DNA from: Hydrogenophaga sp.
GTDB taxonomy: Bacteria; Pseudomonadota; Gammaproteobacteria; Burkholderiales; Burkholderiaceae_C
NCBI GenBank assembly: GCA_020048405.1
Contig: JAIFMP010000157.1
Span: forward strand, 1 to 37,531
Reading direction: 5' to 3'
DNA length: 37,531 nt
In this document: positions 30,714 through 37,531 of the stretch, piece after piece
Layout of the letters: every line of letters starts with the position of its first letter
Numbering within the stretch: the first letter of the stretch is position 1
Notes under the pieces: generated by a model
What the model saw: the letters and a program-made list of their open reading frames with translations, nothing else
What the model was told of the DNA's origin: nothing
Databases searched by the model: none
Program-made: the position numbers and the translations under genes

Positions 30714-32432
30714 TCAGCTCACCTGGATTTTCACCCGCTCTGTGCCATCCGGGTCCATCACATGGACTGCGCAGGCAAGACAAGGGTCAAAACTGTGAAC
30801 CGTCCGCAAGATTTCCAGCGGTTGATCTGGGTTGGCCATGGTGTGGTTGTCCTGTAACGCAGCCTCGTACGCCCCCGGCTGCCCTTTCGGATCACGGGGT
30901 CCTGCATTCCATGTTGACGGCACCACAGCCTGGTAGTTGGCAATCTTGCCGTCCTCGATCACGATCCAGTGCCCCAGGCCGCCGCGTGGCGCTTCCATGA
31001 AGCCCACACCCTTGGCCTGTTTCGGCCAGGTGGAGGGGTCCCACAGCGTTTCGTTGAACGTTTTGGTGTCACCTGCACGAATGTTGCCGACGAGGCTGTC
31101 GTACCAACCTCGCATGGCATCTGCAATGATTTTGGTCTCCAATGTCCGGGCGGCGACCCTGCCCAAAGTCGAGTACAGGCCTTGGACTGGCAGTTGAAGG
31201 GTCGATAGCGTTTTACCCACCAGATCCTTGGTCGGCTCGTGACCCGATGCGTGGAGCATGAGCACACGCGCCAGCGGCCCCACCTCGACAGCATGGCCCT
31301 TCCAGCGGGGAGCTTTGATCCAGGAATAGGCACCTTCGACGTTAAGCTGCTCGAAAGGTGGCTGAGGCCCCGTGTAGTTGAGGGTTGTTTCCCCATCCCA
31401 CGGATGCAGCCCCTTGTCCTTGCCACCTTTGTAGTCGTACCAGCTGTGCGACACGTATTCTTCGACCTGGTTCGGGTTGCCCAGGTCAAGCGGATGAATG
31501 GTGGACAAATCCCTGTTCAGGATCACGCCAGCAGGCACCAGGTTAGTCGCCGGGTTCATGCCATCTGCCGGAAAATCGCCGTAGGTCATGAAGTTGCCAA
31601 GGCCTTCACCCCGGGTAGCCCAGTCCTTGTAGAAACCCGCAATGGCCAGCGTATCGGGCAAATAGACGTTGTCCACGAATTCGCGGGCCATCTGGATGAT
31701 GTCGCGCACTTTCTGCAGTTTCTCGGCGTTGATGGCGGAATCGGAATTCAAGTCAATGGGGCAAGGTACACCGCCAACAACAAAGTTAGGGTGCGGGTTC
31801 TTGCCACCAAATATCGCGTGGAGCTTGGCAACCTCGCGCTGCCACTTCAAAGCTTCGAAGTAGTGAGCCACGGCCATGAGATTCGCTTCAGGCGGCAGTT
31901 TGTAGCCCGGATGGCCCCAGTAGCCGTTGGCAAAAATCCCGATCTGACCGGTCTCGATGAACCCCTTGAGCTGCTTCTTGACATCGGCAAAATAGCCTGG
32001 CGATGACAAAGGGTGCTTGGAGATTGACTGCTGCAAAGCAGACGTGGCCGCCGGATCGGCGTTGAGCGCCGACACCACGTCGACCCAGTCCAGCGCATGC
32101 AGGTGGTAAAAGTGCATCACATGGTCATGCACGTACTGAGCCGCAATCATCAAGTTGCGGATCAGTTGCGCGTTGGGCGGAATGGGGTACTTCAGCGCAT
32201 CCTCCACGGCCCGGACCGAGGCCATGCCGTGCACCAAGGTGCACACACCACAGATCCTTTGGGCAAAAGCCCATGCATCGCGAGGGTCACGCCCCCTGAG
32301 AATGACTTCGATGCCCCGGACAGAAGTGCCCGACGAATACGCTGCCGCAATTTTGTTGCCTTCCATCTGAGCTTCGATGCGCAGATGCCCCTCGATCCGG
32401 GTGATGGGATCAACAACGATACGTTTGCTCAC
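30714..32432 (-). CDS. hupL: [NiFe] hydrogenase large subunit (Isp-type, HynL/HupL)
   Basis: 572 residues. Carries the Ni-Fe(CN)2CO active site that splits H2. First motif AQRICGVCTLVHG (Cys61, Cys64, His68), second motif FDPCLACAVH (Cys551, Cys554, His557), which supply the four cysteines. The 15 residues after His557 (VMDPDGTERVKIQVS) form the tail that HupD would remove once Ni is in place. No signal peptide: it is expected to be exported with the Tat-bearing small subunit. Overlaps isp2 by four bases (ATGA). The subunit order small-isp1-isp2-large marks the Isp-type group 1e class. Confidence 0.97.
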   Translation of the reverse strand: MSKRIVVDPITRIEGHLRIEAQMEGNKIAAAYSSGTSVRGIEVILRGRDPRDAWAFAQRICGVCTLVHGMASVRAVEDALKYPIPPNAQLIRNLMIAAQYVHDHVMHFYHLHALDWVDVVSALNADPAATSALQQSISKHPLSSPGYFADVKKQLKGFIETGQIGIFANGYWGHPGYKLPPEANLMAVAHYFEALKWQREVAKLHAIFGGKNPHPNFVVGGVPCPIDLNSDSAINAEKLQKVRDIIQMAREFVDNVYLPDTLAIAGFYKDWATRGEGLGNFMTYGDFPADGMNPATNLVPAGVILNRDLSTIHPLDLGNPNQVEEYVSHSWYDYKGGKDKGLHPWDGETTLNYTGPQPPFEQLNVEGAYSWIKAPRWKGHAVEVGPLARVLMLHASGHEPTKDLVGKTLSTLQLPVQGLYSTLGRVAARTLETKIIADAMRGWYDSLVGNIRAGDTKTFNETLWDPSTWPKQAKGVGFMEAPRGGLGHWIVIEDGKIANYQAVVPSTWNAGPRDPKGQPGAYEAALQDNHTMANPDQPLEILRTVHSFDPCLACAVHVMDPDGTERVKIQVS

Positions 32433-33805
32433 TTGACCGCTCCTTCTTTTGCCGGCAGGTGTGCCGCAATCACGGCGGCGAGGCTCTCCACAGGCATGCT
32501 GTCACCCGCTTTGACCTTGCCAACCTCGAAGTTCATTCGGCAAGACCCGCACGAAACCATCAGTTGCTCGGCACCGGTGGCCTTTATCTCGCCCATCTTG
32601 ATGCGGTATCCCACCCGCTTGAGTTGATCGGCCTCCTGGATCAGGAAGTTGCCCGCTCCACCACCGCAACAGAAGTTGAATTCCCGCGAACTCTCGGTTT
32701 CCTTGAGGTTGTAGCCGCAAGCCTTGAGGATCTCACGTGGCTCATCGAAAACACCGCCCCAACGACCGACCTTGCAGGGGTCGTGCAAGGCAACAATGCC
32801 AGGGTGATCCTTTGCCTGAAGCTTGAGTCGCCCGTCCATGACCGCCTTGCCAAAGTACTCGGACACGGTGGACACATCAAACGGCACCTCCCGACCAATG
32901 CTCTCGGCTGCCCCCCAGCGCAACGCCGGGAAGCTGTGCCCGCATTCAGGCACGATCACTGTTTTGGCGCCAACGCGAATAGCGGCTTCGGTCAGTTTCT
33001 TCGTCAGTTTCTTCTTGAGCGCGTCATCGCCACCCAATGAGCCGAAGTTAGCCCCTTCATAGGCATCCGACAGCAACGTGTAGTCCACACCCATGTGCTG
33101 AAGGGTTTCGATCGCACCGCCGGTGGCATCTGAAAACAGGTGGATGTCCAAGCCGGAGGTGACCAGCAGCACGTCGGCTTTTTCCTTGTCGACCGGAATC
33201 TTGAAACCCAGCTTTTCTTCCAGCACGCCGATACGGAACAGGAAAAGATCCTTGTCTGCACCGAAGATCGTACCGTCCGCCTCTTGTTCGGCGACCATGA
33301 ACCGCAGCTCGTCGGGCATCAAGCCAGCGTAGGCCAGAGCCGAACGGTTCACCGCAACCATGTCGGCAATGTTGATGCCTGCCGGGCAGACCATGTTGCA
33401 CCGTCCACACATGGTGCATGCCTCAAAAGCCAGATGCCGTTCTTCGTGAAGATCGTCAATGGTGATGTCGGCCACAAAGGGCTTCAGCAACCACGAAAGT
33501 GGCGACAGTTCCCTTTGATACACCCGCTTCATCACATCCAGCTTGTGGATGGGGGTGTATTTCGGATCCTCCGTGCCAATGAAGTACTGGCACGCCTGGG
33601 CACAGGCACCGCAGTGGACACAAGCATCCAGCTGCGTCGCATACCCGTTGTCCAACGCCTTGAGAAAAACCGTTTTCGCGCGCGCCACACGCTCCTCATC
33701 GGAGTAATTCACTGCGGGGGGTGCCAGCTCCTTGAGGCTCGCCGCCATGCCATAGAACATGGCAAAGGCATCGTTCAACTCTTGTTTGGTGACGACTTCG
33801 GTCAT
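32429..33805 (-). CDS. isp2: Isp2, HdrD-like iron-sulfur protein
   Basis: 458 residues, cytoplasmic. Two [4Fe-4S] motifs, CVHCGACAQACQ (62-73) and CTMCGRCNMVCPAG (130-143), then two CCG modules: PECGHSFPALRW to HDPCKVGRW, and FNFCCGGGAG to CGSCRMNF. This is the HdrD/DsrK arrangement, whose special [4Fe-4S] centre handles disulfides in heterodisulfide reductase. Isp2 is thought to take electrons from Isp1 and pass them to a cytoplasmic acceptor or quinone-linked step. Overlaps isp1 and hupL by four bases each. Confidence 0.95.
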   Translation of the reverse strand: MTEVVTKQELNDAFAMFYGMAASLKELAPPAVNYSDEERVARAKTVFLKALDNGYATQLDACVHCGACAQACQYFIGTEDPKYTPIHKLDVMKRVYQRELSPLSWLLKPFVADITIDDLHEERHLAFEACTMCGRCNMVCPAGINIADMVAVNRSALAYAGLMPDELRFMVAEQEADGTIFGADKDLFLFRIGVLEEKLGFKIPVDKEKADVLLVTSGLDIHLFSDATGGAIETLQHMGVDYTLLSDAYEGANFGSLGGDDALKKKLTKKLTEAAIRVGAKTVIVPECGHSFPALRWGAAESIGREVPFDVSTVSEYFGKAVMDGRLKLQAKDHPGIVALHDPCKVGRWGGVFDEPREILKACGYNLKETESSREFNFCCGGGAGNFLIQEADQLKRVGYRIKMGEIKATGAEQLMVSCGSCRMNFEVGKVKAGDSMPVESLAAVIAAHLPAKEGAVK

Positions 33806-34455
33806 GCTTCAACTCCCCTGCGCCAGAACTTCACACCCAGTATGTAGCGGGACGGAAGGATGGTGACGACGTGGAACAACTTGGAAAAGGGCATCCAGAC
33901 CAACAGCAAAGCAATGGACAGGAAATGCAGCGCCAACAGGGTTTCATAACGCAGGCCGATGTGCATGTAGGCAGCGAGCCCCGTGATGAACGGGAGCGCG
34001 GTGACCAGCACGCTCGAGTAGTCGTTGAAAGTTGACAGGTACCTCAGAACCGGATGTGTGAACCGGCGCACAAAGAGCATCAGCAACACCGCAGCGCTCA
34101 TTGACCCGAAGACCACAATCAACCCGTTGGGTAGCGCTGGCCATGAGAAGCCCAATATGCCGGCGAAAAAATTGATGTGCAGTTGGAAGAAGAACAACAC
34201 AATGAAAAACCCGAGGTGCCACGCCCAGCCCGCCACATACTGGAACACCACCTTCTTCTGAAAGACGTGGGAAAGCGAAAACCGGTGAAACACCGCACGC
34301 ACGCCACCCACGGCGAGGTTCTCACGCCGGTCTGCCGACAGCGGATGAGATCGCATGAGCATGAGCAATCCGACCGTGCGCCAGAGCATTCCGACGACAA
34401 AAATGGCTGCAGCCCATTGAAGCGCGGGGCCGCGCGCAAACTCAAGAAGCGTCAT
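33802..34455 (-). CDS. isp1: Isp1, membrane cytochrome b-like electron transfer protein
   Basis: 217 residues with five membrane helices. The pattern is NarI/DsrM-like. Candidate haem ligands are in WAWHLGFF, QLHINFF and the pair ALHFLSIALLLVWMPFSKLFH, where the two His are spaced as in NarI-type haem b sites. It would link the periplasmic hydrogenase to Isp2. Overlaps both neighbours by four bases (ATGA), so its supply is tied to them. Confidence 0.93.
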   Translation of the reverse strand: MTLLEFARGPALQWAAAIFVVGMLWRTVGLLMLMRSHPLSADRRENLAVGGVRAVFHRFSLSHVFQKKVVFQYVAGWAWHLGFFIVLFFFQLHINFFAGILGFSWPALPNGLIVVFGSMSAAVLLMLFVRRFTHPVLRYLSTFNDYSSVLVTALPFITGLAAYMHIGLRYETLLALHFLSIALLLVWMPFSKLFHVVTILPSRYILGVKFWRRGVEA

Positions 34456-35555
34456 GATGCTTTCTCCTGGAGAGACTTGACGTCAGGATGTGTAGCAGGC
34501 GTTGCGGATCGGGCGTTCTTCTGGACAGCGCGGCTCGCCACCCCAGCGCCTACCCCCACCGCAATGCCGACTGCGGCCGCCACTCCCACGGTGCGCGCAT
34601 CCAGCAGCGTCGATTGCGAAAGCGGCTTGTAAAAGCTGCCGGCATCCCAGAATTTGGGTTCCGAGCAGCCCAGACAACCATGCCCAGCCTCGATCGGGAA
34701 GGATGTACCTTCATTCCACTTGAGAACTGCGCAAGCGTTGTAGGTCGTGGGGCCCTTGCACCCCAGCTTGTAAAGACACCAGCCTTTTTTGGCCCCTTCG
34801 TCGTCAAAGGTTTCCGCGAACTGACCGCGTTCGTAGAACGGCCTCCTGTAGCAGCGGTCATGGATGTTCTGGCCATAGAACACCTTCGGTCTGCCCAGGT
34901 GATCGAGCTCGGGCAAAGCACCGAACGCAATGTAGTGGGCCAAGACCGACGTCATCACCGCAGGGATGGGTGGACATCCCGGGATGTTGACAATGGGCTT
35001 GTTCTTGATGATGTCGGAGACGGATACCGCCCCGGTCGGGTTGGGATTGGCATTCGGTATGCCACCATATGCCGAACACGTGCCGATGGCCACGATGGCT
35101 GCAGCCCCCTCTGCCACTCTCTTGAGCGTATCCAGGTTGCTCTCACCGGCCGTTGTCGAGTAACCCATGTTCCCCATTGGGATCGATCCGTCGACGAGAA
35201 CGAGGTACTTGCCCCAGTTCTCCTTCATTGCGGTTTCTCGCGCTTCTTCGGCAGCGTGCCCGGAGGCAGCCTGCAGCGTGTGGTGGTAGTCCAGACTGAT
35301 GGTTTCGAAAATCATCGACTCGATCGACGGACTGTTCGACCGCGTGATCGACTCCGTGCACCCAGTGCATTCCTGGAAAGAGAGCCAAATCACGGAAGGC
35401 CTTCGTTGCACTTCGAGGGCATGGGCGATTTTGGGCACCAATGCGGGCGGCAATGCCAGGAGCGAGGCGGTCGTGGCGCAGTACTTCATGAAAGCGCGCC
35501 GCGACACACCTCTGGCCTGCAGATGCTCGCCCAGTGTGAGTTCCCTGATGGTCAT
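34452..35555 (-). CDS. hupS: [NiFe] hydrogenase small subunit (Isp-type, HynS/HupS)
   Basis: 367 residues. Tat signal RR motif SRRAFMKY (18-25), with a likely cut after AHA (about 46). Three Fe-S sites are seen: proximal (ECTGCTES, GTCSAYGG, GCPP), distal (GQNIHDRC with GWCLYKLGC) and the medial [3Fe-4S] set with Pro instead of one Cys (NACAVLKW, TSFPIEAGH, GCLGCSEPKFWD). The two extra proximal cysteines of O2-tolerant group 1d enzymes are absent (CTGC rather than CTCC; YGG rather than WGC). A C-terminal hydrophobic helix (VGVAAAVGIAVGVGAGVA) anchors it. It overlaps hupH and isp1 by four bases. Confidence 0.97.
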   Translation of the reverse strand: MTIRELTLGEHLQARGVSRRAFMKYCATTASLLALPPALVPKIAHALEVQRRPSVIWLSFQECTGCTESITRSNSPSIESMIFETISLDYHHTLQAASGHAAEEARETAMKENWGKYLVLVDGSIPMGNMGYSTTAGESNLDTLKRVAEGAAAIVAIGTCSAYGGIPNANPNPTGAVSVSDIIKNKPIVNIPGCPPIPAVMTSVLAHYIAFGALPELDHLGRPKVFYGQNIHDRCYRRPFYERGQFAETFDDEGAKKGWCLYKLGCKGPTTYNACAVLKWNEGTSFPIEAGHGCLGCSEPKFWDAGSFYKPLSQSTLLDARTVGVAAAVGIAVGVGAGVASRAVQKNARSATPATHPDVKSLQEKAS

Positions 35556-35971
35556 GAGGTCACCTTGTGTTCACTGGATGGGGACAGATGGAGAGACAGA
35601 CGCTCCAAGCCAGCAGCGATATCCGCAGGCTGAGCAAGAAGGATGGAAGGGATGGCTGCAATTTCAATGTAACGGCCGAGGGTTTGCCCACTCTCACTCT
35701 TGTGAGCCACCCGCCAAACGCCGGAGAACGCGGTTTCCCGGATCTCGGAAGGACCCGAAGCAGACAGAGTCGCCGTTACCTCGCCTGATCCAAGTGCTGC
35801 ATCAAGCTCTTCTTGCTCTGGTGCCGTCATCGGGATGCCCGACAGATCAATCGTCGTTCCCTCAGACGTGTGCAGCAATCGATCCAGTGCATGGCGCACC
35901 TCATTGAGCAGCAGGATCACGTTGCCCGTTCTGGGTGGCGGCAGAAAGTCGCGCAACACGGGGATACTCAT
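35552..35971 (-). CDS. hupH: HupH-type hydrogenase expression protein, single HupH_C domain
   Basis: 139 residues from ATG 35971, which overlaps the hupD stop by four bases. It matches the HupH_C pattern: VILLLNEVRHALDRLLHTSEG, TIDLSGIPMTAPEQEELDAALGSGEV, SEIRETAFSGVWRV and IEIAAIPSILLAQPADI. Full HupH/HyaF/HoxQ proteins have about 280 residues with two such units; only one is here. Family members help mature or protect the small subunit or its Fe-S clusters, consistent with lying directly before the small-subunit gene. Confidence 0.85.
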   Translation of the reverse strand: MSIPVLRDFLPPPRTGNVILLLNEVRHALDRLLHTSEGTTIDLSGIPMTAPEQEELDAALGSGEVTATLSASGPSEIRETAFSGVWRVAHKSESGQTLGRYIEIAAIPSILLAQPADIAAGLERLSLHLSPSSEHKVTS

Positions 35972-36531
35972 ACCACCTCCCCCTGGTTGGCAAGAAACCT
36001 CTCTGCCACAGATCTTGCGGCCCTGGCGGCCAGCGGCATGGCTGCGGCGACAGCTGCTGACAACTCCAAGCCCCAACCTATTTCAGCCGGTTCTATGGCG
36101 ATCAGTGCACGCTGCACTGGCAACTCCCCCGTGATCCGCGCCATGTCCAGCAAATCAGTGATGCCCACTTCGTGCACGGTGAGCTTGCCCGAACGCACGA
36201 AGTCGTCCATGGCTTGGCCCTCCAGCACTTGAACCGTGCCGGGTGCGGCCTTCAGTCGCGCCGCATCGAACACGATGATCGCGTTGTGGGATGAAATCTC
36301 GTCGGCAAGCGTGAAGCTCAGAGTTCCCGCATCGAGGAAAGTGATCCCCTCCAGATCACCTGCAATGGCGCGGAACGCCTCCATTGCACGAGGGCCAGCA
36401 GCCTCATCGGTCATCAGTGTGTTGCCAACACCCATGGCCAACAGCCGTACGCCGCTTCCGCGACTGTCCGTCGCAGATAAACCGAGTACTTCATTTTGAA
36501 CGCATATTTGCATGCAGTGAATTTGCACCAT
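35968..36531 (-). CDS. hupD: Hydrogenase maturation protease HupD
   Basis: About 187 residues. Nickel-dependent endopeptidase that removes the large-subunit tail. Core: LLAMGVGNTLMTDEAAGPRAME (Glu in TDEAAG), FLDAGTLSFTLAD (Asp) and LTVHEVGITDLLDMA (His), the three Ni-sensing ligands of HybD/HupD. A 30-residue extension precedes the core strand; starts at 36531 or 36513 are both possible and neither has a good ribosome site. The cleavage substrate is the hupL product. Confidence 0.92.
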   Translation of the reverse strand: MVQIHCMQICVQNEVLGLSATDSRGSGVRLLAMGVGNTLMTDEAAGPRAMEAFRAIAGDLEGITFLDAGTLSFTLADEISSHNAIIVFDAARLKAAPGTVQVLEGQAMDDFVRSGKLTVHEVGITDLLDMARITGELPVQRALIAIEPAEIGWGLELSAAVAAAMPLAARAARSVAERFLANQGEVV

Positions 36532-36646
36532 CCAACTGCAGAAAAGACTGAGCTAGATCAAAAAGCCCGTGGATTGTGCTGGCGCGCGCCAAAAGCCGGG
36601 CGCGGTGAAAGTTGGATCCACTCCGGTGAATGTGGGGTCTCGGAGT
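36532..36646 (-). promoter_or_regulatory. Gap between hupF and hupD, possible promoter region
   Basis: 115 nt without a gene, the longest break within the hydrogenase run. It holds a perfect 12-bp palindrome TGGCGCGCGCCA (36580-36591) and an FNR-like half site, CTGAGCTAGATCAA (36548-36561), where only the ATCAA half matches TTGAT-N4-ATCAA. No sigma-54 GG-N10-GC promoter was found. Weak evidence. Confidence 0.35.
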
Positions 36647-36940
36647 TCAAACTTTCGGTGGGCGCTGCGGCTCCCTGCCAATGAGGTCCGCAAAGAGATG
36701 GTCCACATCCGTTTGACCGTCCCGGACCATTTGGAGAGCCGACAAAGCATCCAGAATGACTTGCGCTTCGGCATGGGTCATTTTGGACCTCGCCACCCCC
36801 AGATGCACCGATACCCAATCTCCAGGTTCGACCTCATCGACAAACGAAATATCGACCGTAATGTCTGTGCCATCCGAGTTGCAGACAGCCTCACTCCGAG
36901 ACAAGACGTTGATGATCTTCAGTGGAATCGCAGTACACAT
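36647..36940 (-). CDS. hupF: HypC/HupF family hydrogenase chaperone
   Basis: 97 residues beginning MCTAIPLKIINVL, with EPGDWVSVHLGVARSKMT in the barrel part and a longer C-terminal helix than HypC (QVILDALSALQM and after). HupF is a HypC paralogue that, in rhizobia, protects the large-subunit precursor and HupK at high oxygen. Strong AGGAG ribosome site upstream of ATG 36940. It opens the hydrogenase run, 94 nt after an unrelated gene; this gap may hold the operon promoter. Confidence 0.9.
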   Translation of the reverse strand: MCTAIPLKIINVLSRSEAVCNSDGTDITVDISFVDEVEPGDWVSVHLGVARSKMTHAEAQVILDALSALQMVRDGQTDVDHLFADLIGREPQRPPKV

Positions 36941-37034
36941 GGTGGGCTCCTGTCCGCAGGATATCAGCTGGCGATTTCAGCTTGTGGCCAGCAGTCATCG
37001 CCAAATATTGACCCACTGCAAACAACGTTTCACG

Positions 37035-37451
37035 TCAAACGCTGACGTTCACCCGCACGCCGATGCGCTGGCCTTGCAGGTTCACCAAGCCCGCGCTGGG
37101 GGCCACGGCGGCGGTGCTCGCAGCGGGAGCAGCCTGTTCAGCGTTGGCCACTGGCAGCGCCCGCTGAACCGCCTGCACGATTTGGGCTGACTGAGTCTGG
37201 GCCAGTTCGCCCATGGCATTGGCTGAGTTCACCGTGGTTTTGGCGGTGTCAGCGCGGCCCTGTGCCTGGTCGGCCTGGATCGACAGGTTGTCAGCCCGCT
37301 GCGTCGCTCGGTCCGCCTGATTTTGGGCACTTTGGGCCTGAGCACGCAAAGATGAAGCACGTGCTTCGTATTGCTCAGCCAAGCGCGTGGCCTGTTGCCG
37401 CTGCAACTGGCCGAAAGCGGCACTGGTGGCTGATGACGAAACCGACAACAT
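37035..37451 (-). CDS. Hypothetical Ala/Gln-rich coiled-coil protein
   Basis: 138 residues, not recognised. Residues about 15-90 are a long amphipathic helix with heptad-like Ala, Gln, Arg and Asp (LRAQAQSAQNQADRATQRAD, IQADQAQGRADTAKTTVN), then an Ala/Pro-rich linker and a short strand-like end (VNLQGQRIGVRVNVSV). The pattern resembles Lpp/OmpA-associated or flagellar/envelope coiled coils, but no signal peptide or lipobox is visible. It follows another gene by three bases, so it belongs to that unit and not obviously to the hydrogenase. Confidence 0.6.
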   Translation of the reverse strand: MLSVSSSATSAAFGQLQRQQATRLAEQYEARASSLRAQAQSAQNQADRATQRADNLSIQADQAQGRADTAKTTVNSANAMGELAQTQSAQIVQAVQRALPVANAEQAAPAASTAAVAPSAGLVNLQGQRIGVRVNVSV

Positions 37452-37454
37452 GGT

Positions 37455-37531
37455 TCACATGCCCGATGTGGCCCAGCTCAGGCTGACGGATTGGCCGCCA
37501 CCGCTTGCCGGGAAGTGCTGGAAGCCTGTGC
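37455..37531 (-). CDS. Partial gene, C-terminal end only
   Basis: The last 24 codons of a minus-strand gene that enters from the right edge, ending FQHFPASGGGQSVSLSWATS-Gly-Met-stop. The stop lies 3 nt before the start of the coiled-coil gene. Too short to assign; the Gly/Ser-rich, strand-like end suggests a beta-rich or exported protein. Confidence 0.4.
   Translation of the reverse strand, partial: TGFQHFPASGGGQSVSLSWATSGM

Noticed and set aside
34488-35633. 381-codon plus-strand frame opposite the small subunit gene
   Set aside because: The minus strand encodes an unmistakable hydrogenase small subunit; the antisense frame has no family character.

Overview
The window is GC-rich, densely coded chromosomal DNA. 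Gene content and order (exbB-exbD-lpxK-trm112-kdsB-adk, clpS-clpA, a DUF4212/SSS symporter pair, Isp-type hydrogenase genes) suggest a betaproteobacterium of the Burkholderiales, most like the Comamonadaceae (Hydrogenophaga/Rhodoferax/Limnohabitans type). This placement is inferred from gene content and protein style; no rRNA gene is present.

Layout. 1-2.7 kb (minus strand): a membrane protein, a TPR protein, a DUF4212 small subunit and a sodium/solute symporter that runs off the left edge. 2.9-5.7 kb (minus): clpS and clpA; clpA carries an inferred 19-nt deletion in the first Walker B motif that breaks the frame. 5.7-8.3 kb: a secreted DUF192 protein (plus), a shared terminator, then sodB and xseA (minus). 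8.6-12.8 kb (plus): a TolQ/TolR-type motor pair, lipid A and Kdo genes, and adk. 12.85-14.6 kb: asparaginase and lexA, divergent around two tandem LexA boxes. 14.7-16.1 kb: a small orphan gene behind a 16-bp palindrome and a D-2-hydroxyacid dehydrogenase. 16.1-18.4 kb (minus): a FimV-like envelope protein. 18.5-23.3 kb (plus): a fatty acyl-CoA group made of 3-hydroxyacyl-CoA dehydrogenase, a Crp/Fnr regulator, an aminoglycoside-phosphotransferase-like protein and an acyl-CoA dehydrogenase.

23.3-36.9 kb (minus) is the most notable part: one long run of tightly packed, often 4-8 nt overlapping genes for an uptake [NiFe] hydrogenase and its maturation. In transcription order: hupF(hypC-like), hupD protease, single-domain hupH, small subunit, isp1, isp2, large subunit, an SCP2-like gene, hupE, hupK, hypA, hypB, a short hypF, hypC, hypD, hypE. 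The small subunit - Isp1 - Isp2 - large subunit order marks the Isp-type (group 1e) class. H2 would be oxidised outside the membrane, with electrons passing through the Isp1 haem protein to the cytoplasmic HdrD-like Isp2. HypA/B and HupE serve nickel; HypC/D/E/F and HupF/HupK serve the Fe(CN)2CO group and its delivery; HupD cuts the large-subunit tail. Unusual points are the SCP2-like gene beside the large subunit, a HypF reduced to its Kae1-like part, and a HypB whose histidine-rich stretch sits inside the GTPase domain.

The right edge (37.0-37.5 kb) holds a small alanine/glutamine-rich coiled-coil protein and the last codons of another gene.
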